Source: Sipunculus nudus (Eukaryota; Annelida; Sipuncula; Golfingiida; Sipunculidae). From it: a stretch of DNA of 64,000 nucleotides. The position numbers were made by a program, and so were the translations under genes. This document shows, one piece after another, positions 12,266 through 37,340 of this stretch (positions are counted from its first letter, which is position 1; every line of letters begins with the position of its first letter). The stretch is taken from assembly GCA_026874595.1 (NCBI GenBank), contig CM049318.1:51676750-51740749 (forward strand), written 5' to 3'. The notes beneath the pieces were generated by a model. The model was not told the DNA's origin. It saw only the letters and a program-made list of their open reading frames with translations, and searched no databases.

Positions 12266-13146
12266 CAAATGTGAATGTATGTATACTTGATGTACATGTG
12301 TAATTCAAACAATTTGTCGACCGTCTGTCACGTTTGGGACGGAAGATTCTTCAAGCCATAGAGAAAATCCTTTCTGCTGGTGCCGATGAAGCCAGCTAGC
12401 TGACCTTTCTAGCATATTTGCTCAGCCCCGAGTAAAGCCTTAACACACCTGCCAGCGCAATCAAGCTAGCCTTGCTGACACAAGTGAGCAAATCTAACAT
12501 ACCAGCCCAAATGGTAAGCTCGAGTGGCCAGATTTGTTCAGCTGACATCAAATGAGATTTGCATATATGTTTATTAATACGTGTATTAATGTTTTTCCAA
12601 CCCGTCAACTATTTCAGGAGAGTAAATGATTTAAGAGGATTTACAAATGCATTTTGTTGCCGAACTCGGCCTTTGACATGTTATTAAAGTAACCATTGAT
12701 TCATCTTTTTATATATTTAAAAGAATGGATATTTTACAATTGACCCATACTTCAAATGCAAATGCGAGGCATTTTTCCAATTCTAAATGCACTGCATCAG
12801 CATTACATTCTAATGCAAATGTGGGCTTTTCATTATATTTGCATTTAAATGCAAATGCAGATGTGAAAAAAATGTAAATATAAATTCGTTTTCTTATGGA
12901 TCCAACTCTGTACTGAGTACGGTATCTTGCTGGGACCATGTTTTTGAGCACAATGAATCCGCCGATCGTACGATCATACAACCGTAGTCAAATGTTATGT
13001 AGAGTCACGAACTGCCATTACAGTTCAAGTGAAAGGTCACGAACGATGCTCCGACCGATGGCCACATGCATAAATATATATCTATCTACATATATTCATG
13101 TCTAAACTGTGGTTGCATGCAGACTCAAACTGTGCTTGAAATCACC
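12266..13146. other. Upstream region of sepiapterin reductase; octamer-like repeats
   Basis: No exon was recognised. Several ATGCAAAT-type octamers and the palindrome TTTGCATTTAAATGCAAA occur between about 12745 and 12865. A cluster of the same words occurs about 1 kb upstream near 11600-11700. Whether these are regulatory or part of a repeat is unknown. Confidence 0.4.
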
Positions 13147-16100
13147 ATGTCTGTAATAAAAGGAGAAAATCTGCTACGTCGACGAAATTTTTGCGTTGTG
13201 ACAGGTGGCAGCAGGGGTGTAGGGCGCAGTATAGCAAAACAATTTGCTGCTAAATTTTCTGCAGGGTCATGCCTGGTGCTCATAGCAAGAAACTCGGAGA
13301 ATTTAGAAGCCGTCAAGAGAGAAATCACTGAGCATTCACCTCACGTGGATGTCTATCTTGCACCGACTGATCTGTCCAACCCCGACCGCGACACATTTGT
13401 GAATGTTTTACACAAAGCTCTTAAGGGGAAATCAGCACAGGATTTTGACGCTTGTCTAATTATACATAACGCAGCATCTTTTCCAAGTGTGCTTAGTAAT
13501 CTAGTCTGCTACGATGACGCTGATGACGTCAACAAATGTTTCATGACTAATGTGACGTCATTTGTCGTGCTTAACTCCGTGTTTTTCCGTTTGTTTCCGG
13601 CCGGCAGCGTGACGTCACGAACTGCTGTTACTATGTCTTCCGAGGCAGGTGTGAAACCGTATAAATTTTGGTCTATTTATGGCGCAGGTAAGTTCAAATG
13701 CATCACTACTGGCATCAAAACTCAATTAATACCGCTACTCCTGCTGCTACTGCTACTACTACTACTACTACTACTACCACATTAATACTTATACAAATAC
13801 TAATACTAATATTACTAATACTACTACTGCTACTGCTACTACTATTACTTCTACTGCTGCTACCACCACTACTACCACTACTATTACTGCCACTACTTTT
13901 ACAACGACTTCTGCCACTACTTTTATTACTACCACTGCTGCAACTACTGCTACCACTACTACATTTACCATTACGTCTGCTAATACTAGTACTGGTACTA
14001 CTGCTGCTACTTCTAATACTACTATTACTTCCACTAAAACTGCTACTACAAAAAGTTTTACGACGGCAACTACGACAAGCACTCTTGCAACTAGTTCTTT
14101 TACACCACCATAACAAGACCCAAAACAATTACTACTTAAACTACTACTTGTAATACTTCTAATTTAAGTACCACTACTACTACAGGGAAAAAAAAATAAA
14201 TTTGCGTTTTATAGTATCGAATAACATATTTAGTCAGATTTTAAGCTAAGATTTCTTATGTTCCGAATGCGTCATGCGGAATCCGTCATGCGGAAGCGGA
14301 ATGCATGTTGAGAAATTTGTAAAATATTTGAGAAAATATGTACCGGCACGGCGGCATGCATTATTTTCTCTGTGTTGCTTCTGCATACCATGGGGAACCC
14401 TTCAAAAATTGCTACATGTAGCGATTCGCTTTGCCGGATCCGCATGCGCTTACAGAATCTGACCTTATTTATTTAGTCACTACAGATTTTATCCGGATTC
14501 GGTACATAAGGTATTTCAGCTTAAGTCATTAAGGCCTTTCTTTCTTTGTGGATGAACCATATTTAATCTTTGTGCAGAAATGTGCAAAGATGGTCAAAGT
14601 TCAAAGCGGGAAGAATGTTACGAAAGGGAGCAAAATCCGTCAACATTACACTACCGAACTACAAAAAAAAAAAAAAAAAAAAAAAAAAAAACAACAACTA
14701 CTACTAGTATAACTATTGCTGATGATAATTATAAGAGTAATATTGCGATTCGTAGATGACTTGATATAAATAATGCACGTTTCTCATTGCAGGGGTCTTT
14801 ACTTATTTACATATCAATGGAACATCATGTTAAGGCCAGAGTTCATCCCGATTGGATTCGGATGTGCACCTGATATTTTATTATTATTATACCAACTACA
14901 GGTGACCAAGGAATTATATTTATCAGTTGGTCACTAAGAAAAAAAGAATCCCTAACAGCCTTCAGTGAGCCCATGGAAAATGTTTATGCCTGGTTTGAGG
15001 CCGCATAAGAGTGCAAACAGCGCAGTCATAAGATATCGTGCTGTGTTTAGGATGCATCCTGTAGTGAATTGTTTAATCTAAGTGAAAAACTAGAAATCTG
15101 CTTCTAAGGAATGCATGCCTCCGCCATATTTGGGGTTCGTATTGTGGAATGCTCCATAGCTCGTGTTTGCAAACATTTATTCGGCCCATATTCCCAAGTT
15201 CATTCGAGCATAAGAACTATACATTTGTGAATATTCCTTGATGGGGTTCCTAAATCCGGATCATGTGCCGGATAAACAACATGGAACACCGGTGTTCATG
15301 GAGGAGGCGAGGCGTTAGTTTATATATTAATGATATAATGATATATCTTCACGAACATTCGCTAGTTTTTCGAGTTAGTATCAGAGATTATGACTCGCCA
15401 ACATTATCTCAAGTAGTGTTGCATTTATTTGGTCATTAATACCTACAAAAAAAAGGATGCAATACCAAGCAGACGCTTTGAATTAAAGAACACCCACATA
15501 AATAACAAAACGATTGAAAGAAATTATTGTTGCTTTCGGGTAGGACGAATAGATTATAGAAGCATATAAATGAGGATCGAAAGTTAAAGGATAAAAATAT
15601 ACATGTATATCTGAAACCATACAGAAACTCGTACAAAATATCCCGAGGGGGTAATTTTAGTAAAGGTACATAATGAGATTCAAATACGTGTAATATCTCA
15701 CGCTATTGGCCCAGTCTGGCTGAATAAAACAGTTTCCCACTTATCCGTCAAGGAACACTGACGTACTCTCTTGAACGCATGCACGTTTTCTCCCAATCAA
15801 AAGGATGAATCATGAAAGATGAAACCCAGGTTGGAAGCTTGAAAAATCATGATTTGTAAAGTTGCGCGGTACGGCCACCAGCGTGTCGTACTATGTTTAT
15901 ATTTTGCGCCACTGATCGCGCCAGGTGCAAGATAATATTTCGAGAAAGCAAGCGGTTCTAAATGAAATATTGGCAGATACCATCGTATATCCAGGAGAAA
16001 ACACTGTACTTTGTGTATACATAAAATATGTACCTTTAAGAATGACTATGGTGCAGAGCGACACATATCACATTTCGCGTTGGATGCATGACAACACCTG

Positions 16101-18132
16101 TCATACTTGAAAGTTTCATCCGACGAAATTTTTCCAAGGAAAATAATCTTATTCAACAGTTGTTCATTTCATGAGTTAACAAGTCCGAACAGAAATAAAG
16201 TACCACCAAACAATAATCATTCAAAATTTCGGTGGATAATATTTCATTTACCATTTTTTCAATCTTAGAATAGTTCAAATAGTTCAAATGATTATTCTGT
16301 TTCCTTTGATTTGCTTACAGCTAAGGCTGCCAGAAACCATTTATTCCGCACGATGGCGCTAGAAGAACCAGACATCCGGGTACTATTATATTCCCCGGGG
16401 CCGGTTGATACCGATTTTCTACGATACTCCATCGAAGCGACACCAGATGATGAGATGAAACAGTGGCTGCGGGGTAATAAAATATAAATACAAGAAATGT
16501 GCATTCTGAAGAATGCAAGCCTCCGCCATGTAGGGGGTCCGTACTGTGGGATGCTCCCAAAACCTTATTTGCATTCACTTTTTTCGGCCCATATTCCCGG
16601 GATCAATGACACAAGTGCAGACTGTACATGGGTAAATATTCCTTGATGAAGCTGCTTGAACCGGATCATATGCTCATATGCTCATATGCTATATATGATC
16701 AACACCACAAGCTAATCTTTTATTCATTGGCCCATTCCCGCAATGCCCTTAACATTTCTTGAGATTCCGTTCAGGACTGCGGGAGTTATATTCTGAACAT
16801 ATACACAAACACACACGAACTGTGATGAACGAATAACTTCCTGGCGGCGGTAATAACCTTTATATAAATAGTCCGCCCTTGAATCACTCGTGCTGGTATT
16901 TTTGTTTCTGCTTTTAAGAAACCCAGAGAATCGAGCGAAATGTCGCTTATAAAAATGACAAAAAATCTATACATTATAAAAGGTGGGGTAAAATGTTCTT
17001 TGAAATTTCAGTTCAAAAAGTTCAGAACCACCAACTAAATGATACAGTAACAATTATTTAGAAATAAATAACCCCCGAAGAATAGCTTCATGCAATAACC
17101 TAATAAACCTTAATCTTTTATGTATTCTCTTTTATTTATAAATCTGCTATAAAAAAGTGAATGTAAGAGATTTTGTACCTTTTTGTATGTTTTAAGTTAT
17201 TCTATATATCATATATAATGTATTAATATATGTTCTCTGTTGCACATGTGAATTGTTTATGTCCAAATTGGATTCCAGATATATGTACCCAGTTTTGAAT
17301 TTTCATTTGTGATTTGTTTGTATTGTACTTTTTATTTTATTCATAACTTGATGTATGGAATAATGAAACCATATCATAAATTGATAGTGTCTGTACCAGT
17401 ACCACAGTCCGTGTTTTTTTTCTCGTAGTAATATCTTCTATAAGTAGGCTAAAATACATACTAACTACATAAATAAAGTGAGAGTCCATGCGGAATGCAT
17501 ATCACTAAATCGATTATTATAATCAATTGATTAATTAACCTTTTCCAGGCGGCCAGTCATATTTGGCCGGTGAAAAACGTCGTTTTGTTTACATACGAAT
17601 CCTCGTTGTCAAGGCTATTTCCGTAAGGGTACTTTAACACATGTTTAGGGTGCCCACCAGAATTTTGTTCATATTCCACGGGTAATCGCATGTGAAATTT
17701 GAGATGTGTTACATGCGTCGCCATGGTAACATGACAAGGTCATTTAGATTAAATCCTTCACTGTTCAGAATGATTTTGCATATTTTTCTACATTCAAACA
17801 TAACTTTATACAAAAGCCACTAACTCAGTAACCGCTGAAGATATCTGTGTGATATTTTTCACCAAATATAGTTAGCGTCAATTTTTTTTCTGATAGCAGA
17901 ATCCGGAATGGTGTCTGTATTAATTAACCTTTTAAGATTTCACTGTCAGTCAAGATTGAGTTTTGCTACAATAGAAAATCATTTTTTTTTTTCAGATCTG
18001 GATGCGATGCACCCTGATGTCACTGTTCGTCATCTCGTCTGTTTACTCGAAAAGAACACCTTCACTTCCGGTGAATGTGTATCAGTGTATGATGTAACGA
18101 AAGAGGCACCGAAGATGGATATGGAAAACTAG
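13147..18132 (+). CDS. SPR: Sepiapterin reductase (intact, three exons)
   Basis: Exons are 13147-13687, 16321-16473 and 17996-18132, giving 276 aa (human enzyme about 261). All introns are phase 1 with GT-AG ends (GTAAGT/TTGCTTACAG and GTAATA/TTTTCAG). The start has context ATCACCATGT; an earlier in-frame ATG at 13066 precedes the conserved region by more and is less likely. The protein is a short-chain dehydrogenase: TGGSRGVG NADPH-binding motif at residues 19-26, LVLIARN strand, Ser165 and YGAAK (Tyr178, Lys182) as the catalytic triad, SPGP after the catalytic helix, and a C-terminal VYD whose Asp (264) matches the pterin-anchoring Asp of the family. Known family role: NADPH-dependent last reduction steps of tetrahydrobiopterin synthesis, cytosolic. 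The SDR assignment is very secure; the specific enzyme name rests on whole-length resemblance. A decayed tandem copy lies about 4 kb upstream. Confidence 0.92.
13715..14185 (+). repeat. Imperfect trinucleotide array in SPR intron 1
   Basis: ACT/GCT/ATT triplets run from just after the exon 1 donor to about 14180. The location corresponds exactly to the array in the upstream pseudogene, so it predates the duplication. The serine-rich, valine-rich and leucine-rich open frames across it are repeat artefacts. Confidence 0.88.
14663..14691. repeat. Poly(A) run
   Basis: A29 run followed by ACAACAACTACTACTAG, in SPR intron 1. It may be the tail of a retroposed sequence, but no flanking duplication was identified. 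Confidence 0.9.
15090..15280 (+). mobile_element. CCTCCGCC-type small element, 5' part
   Basis: Begins AGAAATCTGCTTCTAAGGAA then ATGCATGCCTCCGCCAT. It continues through ATTGTGGAATGCTCC, TTCGGCCCATATTCCCA and GTGAATATTCCTTGATG. These landmarks recur in order at 16498, 52757 and, inverted, at 60761. This copy lacks the CA-rich 3' end. It lies in SPR intron 1. Confidence 0.75.
16498..16860 (+). mobile_element. CCTCCGCC-type small element, full-length copy
   Basis: Starts about 25 bases after SPR exon 2. It runs from AATGCAAGCCTCCGCCATG through GTGGGATGCTCCC, TTCGGCCCATATTCCC and AATATTCCTTGATG to ACACAAACACACACGAAC and CTTCCTGGCGGCGG. The ends carry complementary CCTCCGCC and GGCGG(C/A)GG words, suggesting short terminal inverted repeats and a MITE-like non-autonomous element of about 350 bp. 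Confidence 0.78.
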
Positions 18133-18187
18133 ATTTATTTTCATTCTGAACTATCCCATACGAAACAGAAAACCAGATTTCACAGTT

Positions 18188-18193
18188 AATAAA
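18188..18193 (+). promoter_or_regulatory. Poly(A) signal of SPR
   Basis: AATAAA lies 56 bases after the SPR stop codon, the first such hexamer downstream and at a usual distance for a short 3' UTR. Confidence 0.55.
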
Positions 18194-19824
18194 GGGAGGC
18201 GAAACTAGTCGATATTCATTATACCAGGGCAATGGTTTACTGATGGCGGAGCTAGCGACGTCAAGTGTTTGCAATCGAAACAAGATTTTTACTCCCTCTA
18301 GCGCAGACACAAAAGCAAATTAACCCATTGATTGCAATGCATCGTCCAAACACTCACGAAATCGTTTATATTGCACCTATGGCTGGTATCAAGCGTTATT
18401 ATAACATCCATGTTCTTAACAAATCACATTTAGTACCAAACAGAAATCATTTTAATATTTGATTATAATACGTAATAATTTCCCTGAGGATATAACAGAC
18501 AATGCATATAAGCAATTATTTCAATGTCTAATTTGTACATATGATTACCAATTTAATATATTATTTTATTATTTTTTGATTGGATATTAACCACGTACTC
18601 GATGAAATAAATCTTATTTCATTAGCATGCTTTTCTTCATCATATGTATCCTACTGTCTGTTTATGCTTTTGTTACCTTTATTTTGTAAACAAGAGGTTT
18701 CAAGTTATGAGATGATAATAATAAGAATTCTGAACTTAGGTTCGCCTTTAGGGAAGGTTTTTGTACATTGTGCAGATCAGGACCAGTTTTGTGTACATGT
18801 ACATGTGTCTTATTCGAATGAACAACCACTGTTCTTGCACCCAGACGTGCCAACCAGACCAACGAGAGCGGGAGTCGAATGTGTAAAACAGCTGGATGCA
18901 CAATGCGACGCCACGCCCTCATTGGTCTGATTACAATGCTTTGCCCTGTGCCAACCCTGGAGATGGAACACCGAAAATCTTGCTATACAATGCAGCGGTT
19001 AAAACCAAGGAGATTGATAACGGCTGCAGTGCATAACCGATGTTTGTGGAGCTTGTCGCTACCCACACCTCAAATCTTAGGGACAAACAACTGGGGTACA
19101 TGCTCTCCATTTCTTCCTGTGAATCATAATTAAAAAAGGTCACAAATGGAAATGTAATATAAACATACAATGTATAGTCATTCATTTGACGCCTGGTTTA
19201 TATATTTGTTTGCCATACACCTATCGAGTTAGGACCGCCTACCGTCTGTTTGCGCATGCGTGATGTGCTGCTCTTGGGTTTAATGTGATTTAGGATCGTC
19301 ACAAGCAAAGGCTTAAGGGAGGAATAGAGGATTTATAGGTACATGAACAGCTGCAATAATATGTGCATTATTTCCTGTTATCGGTTCATTTTGCTTGAAT
19401 ACAAACGTGTCCTAATATAATAATCGCGGCCGGCACACCGACTTAATATCTTTATTTCGCCTGTTCTAAGTTCTGTAATATGTCCACGTATCATACATAT
19501 ATTGTCAGATCATGTATGCGCGTCCAAAGAAGTCTATTATCCGTAATAAATATTATTATTCTGTAAGAGATATGGGGCCCGAAACAGGGAACAGCATAAA
19601 ATTTAACCTTGTGCAACGAATAAGTTTCAACATTCTGGCCATTACCTTACCTTTTCTGCATGATGTACAAGTTAGACTGAATTGACTCGGTGAGTATTTT
19701 TAAAACTATACAACATATTTCACTATAATAGGTATGGTACATAAAATAATCGGTTTATAATCGAACCATCGGTCGTTTTTTATCTTTAAATAATCGAATG
19801 TGTTTACACAACCGTTTCATACCA

Positions 19825-19868
<44 letters not shown>

Positions 19869-20740
19869 TATATGCATGCGAGCCTTGATATTTTTTAGAT
19901 GTTACAACTAGGTAAACATTTGTTTATTATATGGTCATGCAGAAAGGCAGAATTGTAACCATGGACTATTATACTCATTATTGATATATTTTATTTCCAG
20001 TATATAAATCTTACTCTCTTAGCAGGGGTGATGGTTTCATTTATCATTATAAATTATTATTTATGTACCCCCCTGTATTGACGCATTCGCACGCCAGCGT
20101 TACGTATAAAGTCTACTAGCACTCAAGACACACTACGCCCCCCCCCCCCCCCCCCCCCCCCAAGATCAAGTATCAGCCCCTGCCTTATAGGCCATGAACC
20201 CTGAACTTAACAACAGAACAGTATATCCACGCATAGGCCAACCTCGTGCACATGAAGAAAATAAGCTTTATTCAGTGCCCCCCGTACAATAATGCAAATA
20301 TTATAGCTTAATGATAACTCCATCTGCACGGAAGGTCAGTACAGTCTGTCAGTGACACGTGCCACCTCGCCCCCTCAGCTGACAGAATTCTGCATCAAAT
20401 CACAAAACAAATTACTTTAGCACAACTGTGCATTGACAATGTGCTGTACGTGCTACTGTTATATTTAATATCCAGATTTATACCAGTGGTGCAGGCCTAC
20501 TGGATGTACAGTAAAAGAGGTGGGAGAGGCATAAAGCATGCAATATCGGATCATAAATATTGAATGATGTCTCAAAATTGTTCACTGCAAGTTTAGCGCC
20601 TGCTTAAACCTTTATTTCCAAGTTATGATAAATCTTATGTTTTCTACTTATATGCTCACTAAAGGGCACCTAGTTACTGCGGTCCAAGGCGATCGACAGT
20701 GTCATTTATGAAGATAACAATCATTGGTTTAGGACCACCT
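18194..20740. other. Intergenic, no gene recognised
   Basis: AT-rich sequence with a (TA)n block at about 19829-19866 and a C24 run at 20138-20161. Open frames near 18580-19185 show no family resemblance. Confidence 0.5.
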
Positions 20741-21107
20741 TTTTAAGGACTCGGACTTGGACTCGAGTGTCCTGGACTTGTAATCGATCTCGGACGTATG
20801 GACTCGAGAAATCAGCCCGAGTCTATCTCGATTCCAATAGAAGGAAAACTCAGTCACATATAGTATATAAAGATTGTGTACATGGGTGAACTACAAATAG
20901 AAAATTCTAAAAATAAGACTATACACATCAATGTGAGCTCTACATCAAAGGCTAAACGTTACAAACGTTCAAGTCAAGGACACTCGTGAACTAACATACA
21001 GTTAGCATGATATCTCAAATAACCTCGGACTTGGACTCAGACTCGAGTGGCCTGGACCCTGACTTGCACTCGGACTCGGATATTGTGGACTCGAATACAA
21101 CACTGCA
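20741..21107 (+). repeat. GGACTCGGACTTGGACTCGAG-type dispersed element, copy 1
   Basis: Two blocks of degenerate hexamers based on GGACTC/GGACTT (20745-20830 and 21020-21107) flank about 190 bp of unrelated sequence. The same two-block architecture, with shared words such as GACTCGAGAAATCAG and GTGGACTCGA, recurs at 29610-30115. Confidence 0.75.
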
Positions 21108-21120
21108 TGGTTACAATGTT

Positions 21121-21360
21121 AGGGACCTGGACAGCTGAGTGGTAAAACGCTCGGTCTTTTCCGCTGACGACCTATGTTCGATTCCCGGCGTGGCTATGAG
21201 AATGGGTTGTAGTTGCCCGTCCAAGGTCGGTGGTTTTCTCCTGGTCATCCGGTTTCCTCCACCCTTACCAACTACCGAGCGCCAACGTCCGAGCCATAGA
21301 GAGTGCCTCGTATTAGTTATTATAACTAGTTGTACAATCCATGCAAAATAAATAAAGTTT
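21121..21360 (+). mobile_element. tRNA-derived SINE, family 1, copy 1
   Basis: GACAGCTGAGTGGTAAAACG provides an A-box-like region and TGTTCGATTCCCGG a B box. The body GGTTGTAGTTGCCCGTCCAA, then GTTTTCTCC and GAGCGCCAACGTCCGAG, ends in AAATAAATAAAG. The same body recurs at 35891, 47175 (inverted) and 22231 (inverted, partial). It is a SINE rather than a tRNA gene because no acceptor stem closes and the body continues for about 170 bp. Confidence 0.85.
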
Positions 21361-21416
21361 ATAACAAAAATGTTTCAATATCGCGGTAAGAACTGTAAAC
21401 TATACACTGATGTTCA

Positions 21417-21420
<4 letters not shown>

Positions 21421-21470
<50 letters not shown>
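21421..21470. repeat. (TA)n microsatellite adjoining Penelope-like terminal sequence
   Basis: Pure TA run of about 50 bases that directly abuts the inverted copy of the Penelope-like element 3' end at 21471-21555. Confidence 0.95.
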
Positions 21471-21471
<1 letters not shown>

Positions 21472-21555
21472 CTCTGAAGAAAAACAACACTGTTAATTCA
21501 CAACAGACTGTTTCACGGGATGCGACCCGATCATCAGGTGAATGTGGTTAGAATC
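21471..21555 (-). mobile_element. Solo Penelope-like terminal fragment
   Basis: Reverse complement matches, apparently without a mismatch, the segment from about 39670 to 39754 downstream of the Penelope-like ORF, including the join to (TA)n. Upstream of its TTCTAACC the two loci diverge. This is therefore a short 5'-truncated terminal fragment of the same family in the opposite orientation. Confidence 0.85.
21496..21543 (-). ncRNA. Candidate type I hammerhead ribozyme, second copy
   Basis: On the minus strand this 48-nt segment is identical to 39680-39727. It has stem I ATTCAC/GTGAAT, core CTGATGA, stem II CGGG/CCCG, core GAAA, stem III ACA/TGT with a GTC loop, and a GUU cleavage triplet. 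The structure was folded by eye. Confidence 0.65.
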
Positions 21556-22230
21556 TTATACATTAACTTGTATAACCTAAGTAACCTGACAACAAAAACA
21601 ACAACAACAACAACTGCTACTATCTATAATGATAAGAATATAGTAAAAATAACGATGATGATTATTATCATTGAAATTTCATTATCCTGCAGTACAATAG
21701 GTGCAAAACATTCCCGCTCCAGTTAGATTAGAAATACACATACTTTAAATGAAAGAGCAGTCTTTGCAATTATCTGATATGATAATTTCATTCCTTATTT
21801 AAATGTTATCTTTTGTGATCACGAAATACGGCAACTAACAAACATACTGCAGCAATCTTCCTGGCTGGTTTAGTTAGGTTGTTGAAGCTAGACATTGGGT
21901 TTGTAGATGGAAAAATGGTAGAAAATTTATTTTTTTGTTTTAATTTCGAACCGATTACTTCTTTTTAATGACAAAATAAAAACCCTTTAAATTCGGTCTG
22001 AGGAAATTTTGACAATTTTAGATAAAATGACATAAAACGTCCCGTGTTTTGTCGTATCAGGGGACCAATTTATACACACATTTATAACGTGGTAACGTAC
22101 AGAGACACATGTACGGCCCGACGACCTGACCACTATATCACCAACAAGCAGCGGATGTTGTTAATAAATATATAGGAGCGGTGAGCTCCCAACAAAAAGT
22201 AATCATAATAGTTGATCTGAAATCTTTACA

Positions 22231-22345
22231 CCAGGAGAAATCCACCGACCTTAGACGGGCAACTGAAACCCACTCTCACTGCAACGCCGGGGATCGAACT
22301 CGGGTCGCTAGCGGAGAGATTTTTACCCCTAATTGCTGTAACATA
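22231..22345 (-). mobile_element. tRNA-derived SINE, family 1, partial
   Basis: Read on the minus strand it contains GCGACCCGAGTTCGATCCCC (B box) and GTGGGTTTCAGTTGCCCGTC followed by GGTGGATTTCTCCTGG, matching the family 1 body. The 5' A-box half is decayed and the 3' tail is missing. Confidence 0.65.
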
Positions 22346-22804
22346 GGTCAACCGGAAAACTTTTAAGCCCCCAAAGGAAAAAAAAAATGGAATGCTATGT
22401 ATAAACCTTTAGAATATAGGACAAATATGATTTAGGGGGGAAAACAGAATATTGATCTATAATGAAACTTTAACAAGAAAATTAGCAAATAAATGAGAAA
22501 ACTTATGGATAAAATAAAAATATTGCTAATGCATCTTACAGCCCACACTTTACTGCAAAATATCCACGTTGTTGAGCTTTCCTAGTGTGTATGCGTGTAG
22601 GGGGAGTGTTCACCAAATATTAACATTCTTAACAGTACACGACTCTGATTACAAATCCAGTTCCCGATCACGTGACACGGTAGGCGGAAGTTACATGTCG
22701 ACCATAGCCGTCTGCGTAGTAGGCGTAATATTTTGCTGGCGTTGGATTCAATGAAGTCTAACAGTGTTTGATAAACGTTTCTTTCTTTAATTCAAATCCC
22801 CCTA

Positions 22805-36812
<14,008 letters not shown>

Positions 36813-36992
36813 GAAATGTGTCACGTAACGTGATAAAACAAGGCCATCATTACGCATATCCCTAATGTACTCAGATTTATATCCCACTTAACCTTTTGAG
36901 GAGTTACTTTTATTGTTAAGAGTCTACATCGCTATTTGCAGATTAGTTTGTATATATTGTAAGTATAACATGTATACATGATATATACTAGT

Positions 36993-37052
<60 letters not shown>

Positions 37053-37104
37053 TCGAGTTACATTTCAATGTATTACACGTAAATCCACATTTTCATTTTA
37101 ACTG

Positions 37105-37110
37105 AATAAA
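37105..37110 (+). promoter_or_regulatory. Possible poly(A) signal of receptor gene 1
   Basis: AATAAA 293 bases after the stop codon, following a (TA)n block at 37008-37050. It is only a candidate; other AT-rich variants lie nearby. Confidence 0.3.
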
Positions 37111-37340
37111 TACAAACTATTTGAACTGTCAACTACAAATATAAGGATATACTAAATTCTACAATTTTGCTTGAACAAGGACCTAACGGGGCCTTTAGGT
37201 AATTGAACAAATTTATCTCAAATTATCTCAAAATATCTCTTTTATACTAGATAGATTGATGTTGTTTTATTTTGTTCTGACATTATAAACAAACACAAGT
37301 GTTTTTGTACGTGTTGCTTATCTTATATCGAGATTAGTGA

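Noticed and set aside
12745-12865. ATGCAAAT clusters near 11600 and 12800 as terminal inverted repeats of one element
   Set aside because: The words recur but longer alignment between the two clusters could not be supported by eye.
13698-14153. Serine-rich and leucine-rich open frames on both strands
   Set aside because: Artefacts of the imperfect triplet array in SPR intron 1.
21121-21195. Functional tRNA gene
   Set aside because: A and B boxes are present but no acceptor stem closes, and the body matches three other dispersed copies, so it is a SINE.
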